Source: Bacteroidia bacterium
GTDB lineage: Bacteria > Bacteroidota > Bacteroidia > Cytophagales > Cyclobacteriaceae
Direction of reading: 5' to 3'
Length of the DNA: 11,957 bases
Assembly (NCBI GenBank): GCA_016650355.1
Contig: JAENVX010000293.1
Coordinates: 1 to 11,957, forward strand
Part shown: in pieces, positions 7,091 to 11,957 of the stretch
Numbering within the stretch: the first letter of the stretch is position 1
Layout of the letters: every line of letters begins with the position of its first letter
Position numbers and translations under genes: made by a program
The notes under the pieces: generated by a model
Databases searched by the model: none
What the model was told of the DNA's origin: nothing
The model's input: the letters and a program-made list of their open reading frames with translations, nothing else

Positions 7091-7936
7091 TCACTTCCTT
7101 ACCCAAAGTTTCAAAAATTGCATGGCCAGACTCACATCCATCATCCTCATAGACAAAAGGAATTCATAGCGCAAGCGCCTTTGAAGGGCTTTATCCTCTT
7201 CCAAATTTCTATTAAGTGCCTTAATCTTCTTGCAAACTGCCAAGGTAGACCACCGCTGGTGGTTGCCCCTCGTGAATTGCCTCTGCGACATCGAGCTATT
7301 CACCAATCGCTTTTTTTCTAAAACTTGTGGAACATAACAGTATTTGAATTTTCTTGATGAACGAATCCAAAAATCAAAATCTTCGAATGCTAGACTTTCA
7401 TCATATCCGTTCATATGTTCCATTACTTCCATTCTAAACATCATCGTTGGAGAACAGATAAAAAATCGGTCAATTAACTCTCTATATATATCTCCTTGTG
7501 GTATGGTGTGATGTGGATATTTATCCGAGTGCAAATACAAACGTCCACCCTTCTCAGAAACAATCTCAGCATCAGAAAATTGGACGCCATATTCTATGCC
7601 GGCCTTTTGAAGAGTCCCTACTCCTGTCGCTATCCTTTCAGGCAAAAGTATGTCGTCAGCTGCCAGATCAATAATAAATTCACCTTGCGCAACCGTCAGT
7701 GCGAGATTAAATGACTTACAATTTCCTATGTTTTTATCATTGACAATAAAGACAATCTCAGGCCGATCTCTTATTAATTCCTTTATCAAAGCAACGCTTT
7801 GATCCTGACTGCAATCGTCCACGATAATGAGTTGAACGCGTGAATAGCTTTGGCGGTAAACCGATTCAACAGCTTCTCGAACAAACCGTTCATGATTGTG
7901 GCACAAACAAATAACAGTTACCAACGGCTGGCTCAT
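7091..7936 (-). CDS. Family 2 (GT-A) glycosyltransferase
   Basis: Probable sugar transferase for a surface glycan; donor and acceptor are unknown. The 281-residue protein begins with the GT2 strand VTVICLCHNHERFV (6-19), then VDDCSQDQS (39-47), DLAADD (90-95, the DxD-like metal/nucleotide-sugar site) and EDFDFWIR (185-192, containing the usual acidic catalytic base). About 90 C-terminal residues are basic and helical-looking with no clear membrane segment. Its ATG overlaps the stop of the upstream GNAT gene by 4 bp, so they form a two-gene operon with probable translational coupling. The rest of a polysaccharide locus (flippase, polymerase, other transferases) is absent here, so a dedicated small modification pathway is as likely as an O-antigen role (inference). 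Confidence 0.9.
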   Translation of the reverse strand: MSQPLVTVICLCHNHERFVREAVESVYRQSYSRVQLIIVDDCSQDQSVALIKELIRDRPEIVFIVNDKNIGNCKSFNLALTVAQGEFIIDLAADDILLPERIATGVGTLQKAGIEYGVQFSDAEIVSEKGGRLYLHSDKYPHHTIPQGDIYRELIDRFFICSPTMMFRMEVMEHMNGYDESLAFEDFDFWIRSSRKFKYCYVPQVLEKKRLVNSSMSQRQFTRGNHQRWSTLAVCKKIKALNRNLEEDKALQRRLRYEFLLSMRMMDVSLAMQFLKLWVRK

Positions 7937-8865
7937 GAAAGGGTCTTTTCAAAAATGTATTTGCTTGAAGGATGGCCTCCAATGCTTTTTTTAAACTGCA
8001 GCAAAGGTCTGTTAACCCCACCATTAACCATGGATGTACCTAAATCTATATGTGTAAAGTTACGCTGCTGGGCATATTGATATATCCCAGAAATCAATAA
8101 TACAACAGGGCTAATTTTATCAAATCTTTTATCGTGGGAATAATAAAATGTATAGAGGATTTTCTCACTGACCTTTATAACAATAGCCGCGGCTGCAACT
8201 TGGTTGCCATCCGCTACCTGGAACAGAATAAATTTCCTTGGGAATAGATCAGCTACCTTTTGGAGTTGAAAGAGCGGCATGGAAAGGGTTTGACTTTTCT
8301 TCTTTCTGCAGGAGCGGATGAAGCTATATATTTTGCTTAGTTCAGTCAGTTTGACCTGACTAAAAGCAAATCGTTTTTCGCTCTTTCGTAATTTTTGCCT
8401 TTGTGAAACCCTGATCCTCTTTTCAAATAATTTTTGATCAACCGGAATTATGCTTGATATTTCTTCTATCAAGTTGAAATTGAGTTTTGATAGGGCTTTT
8501 TGAAGCATGCTGGTGATAAAAGAATCATAATCCTTCGGATAGGATTTAATCCGCCAGTGGGTAATTCCCAATACTTTAACCTCTTCCTCTATCTTAATGA
8601 ATAACTCCTCTATTTTTTCTTGTCCAATGTGCTCATAGACCTCCAGTGACCCAAACGGTGCCTGAAGCGGGCTAACTAATTCCTTGCCCTTGATATTAAA
8701 ACATATCTGTGCTACAACTTTCCCTGACTTCCCATTTTGCAAACCATATACCCTCCATCCCTTCTTTGATTGAAGAAATAGATGTTCTGCCCTATTAAAT
8801 AAAAATGTCGAAGCTTTGGGACGATGCTCCTCAAGATCGTAACAGAAAAACGCTAATGTGTCCAA
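7933..8865 (-). CDS. GNAT / FemAB-like acetyltransferase-fold protein
   Basis: A 310-residue protein that I place in the GNAT/FemAB-like superfamily (Acetyltransf_6-like). The best evidence is the C-terminal half: KFILFQVADGNQVAAAAIVIKV and YTFYYSHDKRFDKISPVVLLISGIYQYA look like the GNAT core. DLGTSMVNGGVNRPLLQFKKSIGG (from residue 274) is a block I associate with Bacteroidota proteins of this type. The N-terminal half resembles the first of two GNAT-like lobes. Such proteins transfer acyl or aminoacyl groups, often onto sugars or peptidoglycan, but the substrate here is unknown. The start is TTG at 8865: there is a stop shortly upstream and no in-frame ATG near the N-terminus, so this start is probable rather than certain. 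It is first in an operon with the GT2 gene (4-bp overlap) and divergent from the formylglycine-generating enzyme across 141 bp. Confidence 0.78.
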   Translation of the reverse strand: MDTLAFFCYDLEEHRPKASTFLFNRAEHLFLQSKKGWRVYGLQNGKSGKVVAQICFNIKGKELVSPLQAPFGSLEVYEHIGQEKIEELFIKIEEEVKVLGITHWRIKSYPKDYDSFITSMLQKALSKLNFNLIEEISSIIPVDQKLFEKRIRVSQRQKLRKSEKRFAFSQVKLTELSKIYSFIRSCRKKKSQTLSMPLFQLQKVADLFPRKFILFQVADGNQVAAAAIVIKVSEKILYTFYYSHDKRFDKISPVVLLISGIYQYAQQRNFTHIDLGTSMVNGGVNRPLLQFKKSIGGHPSSKYIFEKTLS

Positions 8866-9006
8866 GCTCGCAAAGGCAAAACGTTCTTAAAAATAAAAAT
8901 CTTCAGAACTGAACTTAATCCTCCACAATTTATAAAACAACTATATCCCTAAAGAAAGTTTGCGACATTAAGAGTAAATTGTAGGCCAATTATAAGTGAC
9001 TCCTAA

Positions 9007-10074
9007 ATGGCAATTAAATTTTTTCTGTTTCTTTTTTTCATTGGGGCTATGAGTTCCTGCGCACCACCAAAAAAAGAAATAGCTAACGAAAATAATCCTT
9101 CTTTCAATCAGCCAGGTGGAAAGGCAGGCCTGCCTACCGGACAGGCAGGCATGGTATGGATACCAGGAGGGGAGTTTATGATGGGCGACAACGAAGAGCA
9201 ACCTGCGAATAATGCGCAGCAGCTTCATGCTGTAAAAGTTGATGGATTTTGGATGGACGAAACAGAAGTAACAAACGCACAATTCAAACTATTTGTAAAA
9301 GAAACATCCTACAAAACGGTTGCTGAAAGACCTCTCGATTGGGAGGAACTTAAAAAACAGGTTCCTCCGGGAACGCCAAAACCTGGTGATGATGTTTTAC
9401 AACCCGGGTCTATGGTTTTTACTCCGCCTTCAACTCCCGTTACATTAAATGATTACTCACAATGGTGGAAGTGGGTAGTCGGTGCCGATTGGCTTCATCC
9501 AACAGGACCTGGAAGTTCTATTGATGGTAAAGAAACCCACCCGGTCGTACACATTGCATTTGAAGATGCCATATCCTATGCAACCTGGGCTGGAAAAAGA
9601 TTGCCAACTGAAGCGGAATATGAATTTGCTGCACGAGGTGGACTCACCGGAAAGGCGTTTTCGTGGGGGGATGAATTAAATCCTCAGGGAAAATATCTCG
9701 CCAATTATTTTCAAGGAGCATTCCCTACAAACGATACAGCAGAGGACGGATTCAAAGGTACATCTCCAGTAAAATCATTTCAACCAAACGGATATGGCGT
9801 TTACGATATTATTGGTAATGTATGGGAATTGTGTTCGGATTGGTATAGCGTTGAGCTCCCTTCAAACAATAGTCAGTTACTTACGAACCCCGCTGGCCCA
9901 CGTGCTACGTTAGATCCAGATGATCCGTATGCTATCAAACATGTTTCAAAGGGTGGGTCTTTTGTGTGCAGTGCACAATATTGCTCCAATTACAAACCTA
10001 GCGGCAGGCAAGGGTCAGCCTATGATTCTGGCATGAGCCATACGGGTTTTAGATGTGTGAAAGATTCTAAGTAA
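9007..10074 (+). CDS. Formylglycine-generating enzyme family lipoprotein
   Basis: SUMF1/FGE-sulfatase-fold protein predicted to oxidise the active-site Cys of type I sulfatases to formylglycine. The 355-residue precursor has a lipoprotein signal: hydrophobic 4-14 and lipobox MSSC with Cys18, followed by a low-complexity linker (19-48). The FGE domain runs from MVWIPGGEFMMG (49-60) to TGFRC (346-350), with landmarks GFWMDETEVTNAQF (80-93), GKRLPTEAEYEFAARGG (196-212) and GNVWELCSDWY (270-280). The catalytic cysteine pair is conserved: GGSFVCSAQYC (C321, C326) has the C-x4-C spacing of human SUMF1 C336/C341, unlike many pseudo-FGE proteins. The gliding lipoproteins GldJ/GldK share the fold, but the intact cysteines favour a true FGE. 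No sulfatase gene is in the window. A palindromic repeat is embedded in the linker (9123-9150). No good promoter or terminator was found. Confidence 0.93.
   Translation: MAIKFFLFLFFIGAMSSCAPPKKEIANENNPSFNQPGGKAGLPTGQAGMVWIPGGEFMMGDNEEQPANNAQQLHAVKVDGFWMDETEVTNAQFKLFVKETSYKTVAERPLDWEELKKQVPPGTPKPGDDVLQPGSMVFTPPSTPVTLNDYSQWWKWVVGADWLHPTGPGSSIDGKETHPVVHIAFEDAISYATWAGKRLPTEAEYEFAARGGLTGKAFSWGDELNPQGKYLANYFQGAFPTNDTAEDGFKGTSPVKSFQPNGYGVYDIIGNVWELCSDWYSVELPSNNSQLLTNPAGPRATLDPDDPYAIKHVSKGGSFVCSAQYCSNYKPSGRQGSAYDSGMSHTGFRCVKDSK
9123..9150. repeat. GC-rich palindromic (REP-like) repeat inside the FGE coding sequence
   Basis: GGCAGGCCTGCC (9123-9134) is a perfect 12-bp palindrome. GCCTGCCT (9128-9135) pairs perfectly with AGGCAGGC (9143-9150) across the loop ACCGGAC. 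AGGCAGGC also occurs as a direct repeat at 9122-9129. The repeat is far richer in GC than its surroundings. It is translated as KAGLPTGQAG (residues 39-48), exactly ten codons, within the linker between the lipobox and the catalytic domain. I recall similar GGCAGGC/GCCTGCC palindromes scattered through Bacteroidota genomes; only one copy occurs here. Confidence 0.75.
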
Positions 10075-10151
10075 GACATTCAATTTTTAAACGAGACATC
10101 ACAGTTAGTTCTATTTGACGTTACTTAACCTCCATAAAATCTCTCCATCCG

Positions 10152-10165
10152 ATGACTTATGTCAT
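10152..10165. promoter_or_regulatory. Dyad resembling a Crp/Fnr-family operator upstream of pta
   Basis: ATGAC-TTAT-GTCAT is a perfect 5-bp inverted repeat with a 4-bp spacer, fitting the TGA-N6-TCA core of Crp/Fnr-type sites. It sits 94 bp before the pta ATG and 77 bp after the FGE stop. The 185-bp gap it lies in holds no other clear signal: no strong terminator for the FGE gene and no full TTG-N19-TAnnTTTG match. A 5-bp dyad can arise by chance, so this is tentative. Confidence 0.3.
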
Positions 10166-10259
10166 TAATTTAAGAAAGCGTAAGGTTGATCTTGCAAATT
10201 AAATTCTACTGAAGCGATGGTCAATGCTTATTAATAGTCTTCTTTAAGGATTTCCACAA

Positions 10260-11957
10260 ATGACAAACGCAATCTACCTCACTACAACCGAGCCCTTCGC
10301 AGGCAAATCCATTATCGGATTAGGACTAGTCCATTTATTGTCAGCTAAAACTGAAAAAATCGCATACTTTAAACCTGTTATAAGCAGTGAGGGCGGTGAA
10401 AAAGACAGCAACCTGGTAACCATTGGCTCCCATTTCAATTTGAGCCTACCCTATGAAGAGATGTATGTCTTCACGCGAAAAGAGGTAATAAAATACATTA
10501 ATGCCGGAAATGAGGCCCATATCATAGACACCATTATTGATCGATTCAAAAAACTTCAGGAGCGATTTGATTTTGTGATTGTAGAAGGCACCGACTTCAA
10601 AGACAGTAGCACAAACATTGAGTTTGACGGCAATATTTCCATTGCCAAAAATCTGGGGATACCCGCTGCCATCATTGTGAAATCGGAAGAAAAATCTCCT
10701 GGCGAAATTGCTGATATTGCTGTTTCTGCCGTTAAGAGTTTTTTGGACGAAGGCGTGCAAATACTAACGGTGATTGCCAACAAAATAGATGATGAAAAAT
10801 CTGAAGAAATCAGAGCAGAACTTATCAAATCACTACCAAGGGGATTGATCATAACTACTATTCCGCGGAACACAGAACTCGCAAGCCCAACTATGAAAGA
10901 GATTCACAAATCGGTGGGTGGAAAAGTTTTGTTTGGTGAACACCTGTTATCCAATCCAGTGGATACTTCAATTGTAGGAGCGATGCAACTTCACAATTGC
11001 CTGGGGCGGATAAATAAGAATACATTGATCGTTACGCCCGGGGACCGGGGAGATATTATCATTGGCGCCTTACAGGCGAATCTCTCCAAGAGCTACCCTA
11101 AGGTTGCGGGCATTATTTTGACGGGTGGCCTCCTGCCTGAACAAACCATTCTAAAATTGATAGAAGGGTTGGACGTTGTTATACCTATTCTGCAAGTAGA
11201 GACAGGAACTTTTAAAACTGTTAACAGGGTAGCAAATACTCAGGCCAGAATTTCCCCCGATAATAAAGAGAAAATATCCATGGCCATTGAGTTATTTGAC
11301 AAGCACGTTGATGTGAAAGCACTCGAGAAAAAAATTATTTCTTTTCGCACGACTAGCATTACACCACGAATGTTTCAATACCAGATTGTAAAACGTGCGA
11401 AAGGGCAAAAGAAACATATCGTATTACCAGAAGGTGAAGACGACCGCATTCTATTGGCCGCTGATGCGCTGATTCAGCAGAATGTAGTTGATCTTACTAT
11501 ACTGGGTAACAAAGAAACAATCTTGCCTGCGCTGAAGCGATTGAATCTATCGATGGGTTTGGATAAAGTGAAAATTATTGATCCCGCTTCTTCCGATAGG
11601 TTTGAAGATTATGTCAATACACTTTACGAACTTAGAAAACATAAAAATGTCACTCTGGACATGGCACGCGATCTAATGCAGGATGTTTCTTACTTTGGGA
11701 CCATGATGGTATATAAAGGAGAGGCAGACGGAATGGTTTCTGGTGCTGTCCATACAACACAACATACCATCCGGCCAGCATTGCAATTTGTAAAAACCAA
11801 ACCTGGCGTCCCTACCGTTTCATCCGTTTTTTTTATGTGTCTGCCCAACCGGGTTTCAATTTTTGGAGATTGTGCTGTGAATCCCAACCCAACGGCTGAA
11901 CAATTGGCAGACATTGCCATCTCATCAGCCGAAACAAGCAAGATGTTTGGCATAGAA
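10260..11957 (+). CDS. pta: Phosphate acetyltransferase (3' end cut by window edge)
   Basis: Interconverts acetyl-CoA plus phosphate with acetyl phosphate plus CoA, linking central metabolism to acetate and, with acetate kinase, ATP; cytosolic. My translation from the ATG at 10260 is open for 566 codons to the window edge. It is the long three-part form: an N-terminal BioD-like P-loop domain (TTTEPFAGKS, 8-17; GKS kept, but the first Walker A glycine is Thr), a DRTGG domain (around GDRGD, 261-265, and GIILTGG), and the catalytic PTA domain from about 371 (MFQYQIVKRAK; PEGED at 390-394; later SGAVHTTQHTIRPAL and FGDCAVNPNPTAEQLA). E. coli Pta is 714 residues, so about 130-150 are missing at the C-terminus. 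AAGGA at 10246-10250 lies nine bases before the start and may be a ribosome site. An ackA gene often follows pta but would be outside the window. Confidence 0.96.
   Translation, partial: MTNAIYLTTTEPFAGKSIIGLGLVHLLSAKTEKIAYFKPVISSEGGEKDSNLVTIGSHFNLSLPYEEMYVFTRKEVIKYINAGNEAHIIDTIIDRFKKLQERFDFVIVEGTDFKDSSTNIEFDGNISIAKNLGIPAAIIVKSEEKSPGEIADIAVSAVKSFLDEGVQILTVIANKIDDEKSEEIRAELIKSLPRGLIITTIPRNTELASPTMKEIHKSVGGKVLFGEHLLSNPVDTSIVGAMQLHNCLGRINKNTLIVTPGDRGDIIIGALQANLSKSYPKVAGIILTGGLLPEQTILKLIEGLDVVIPILQVETGTFKTVNRVANTQARISPDNKEKISMAIELFDKHVDVKALEKKIISFRTTSITPRMFQYQIVKRAKGQKKHIVLPEGEDDRILLAADALIQQNVVDLTILGNKETILPALKRLNLSMGLDKVKIIDPASSDRFEDYVNTLYELRKHKNVTLDMARDLMQDVSYFGTMMVYKGEADGMVSGAVHTTQHTIRPALQFVKTKPGVPTVSSVFFMCLPNRVSIFGDCAVNPNPTAEQLADIAISSAETSKMFGIE

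Noticed and set aside
8968..9282. 104-codon minus-strand frame under the FGE gene
   Set aside because: It is antisense to the signal peptide and domain start of a clear gene; its Gly/Arg/Gln/Cys-rich patch is only the palindromic repeat read on the other strand.
9965..9977. TGTGCA-G-TGCACA palindrome in the FGE gene
   Set aside because: It encodes the catalytic VCSAQ segment, so the base pattern is explained by coding constraint.
10003..10009. Second GGCAGGC in the FGE gene, as a possible repeat copy
   Set aside because: It is a lone 7-mer without an inverted partner and encodes the conserved SGRQGS segment of the FGE fold.
10446..10873. Two overlapping minus-strand frames of about 105 codons inside pta
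   Set aside because: They are antisense to the conserved N-terminal region of pta and have no recognisable domains.
11690..11953. 87-codon minus-strand frame near the window end
   Set aside because: It is antisense to the conserved catalytic domain of pta.

Overview
The window looks like a piece of a Bacteroidota chromosome, most likely a Cytophagales-type organism (lineage inferred from protein style, not proven). The evidence is a low-to-moderate GC content, few clear Shine-Dalgarno sites, promoters of the Bacteroidota TTG-N19-TAnnTTTG type, a Bacteroidota-style secreted DUF6588-like protein, and an exported lipoprotein version of the formylglycine-generating enzyme. Nearly all of the DNA is coding, and most genes are recognisable housekeeping or cell-envelope genes. 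No tRNA, rRNA, CRISPR array, transposase or phage gene was seen.

Layout. 1-833 (-): class I fructose-1,6-bisphosphatase, cut at its C-terminus by the window edge. It is divergent from 934-2172 (+), a monofunctional aspartate kinase. 2191-2658 (-): low-molecular-weight protein tyrosine phosphatase, convergent with the kinase. A 14-bp-stem hairpin at 2757-2790 precedes 2842-3615 (+), an enoyl-CoA hydratase. A bidirectional terminator at 3634-3663 separates it from 3684-4694 (-), a secreted DUF6588-like protein. 4932-7087 (+): waaA (Kdo transferase) and rsgA (ribosome-assembly GTPase), overlapping by 4 bp. 7091-8865 (-): a two-gene operon of a FemAB-like GNAT protein and a family 2 glycosyltransferase, also overlapping by 4 bp. 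9007-10074 (+): a lipoprotein formylglycine-generating enzyme that carries a GC-rich palindromic repeat inside its coding sequence. 10260 to the window end (+): phosphate acetyltransferase, cut at its C-terminus.

How the genes relate. Central metabolism is represented by fbp (gluconeogenesis), lysC (aspartate-family amino acids), the crotonase (acyl-CoA metabolism) and pta (acetyl-CoA/acetyl-phosphate). Envelope work is represented by waaA (lipid A-Kdo), the GNAT/glycosyltransferase pair (probably surface glycan), the DUF6588-like protein and the exported formylglycine-generating enzyme. I see no single integrated new system. The most unusual items are the in-frame palindromic repeat within the formylglycine-generating enzyme gene, the strong hairpin between divergent genes that may end a long antisense lysC transcript, and the uncharacterised GNAT/glycosyltransferase operon.
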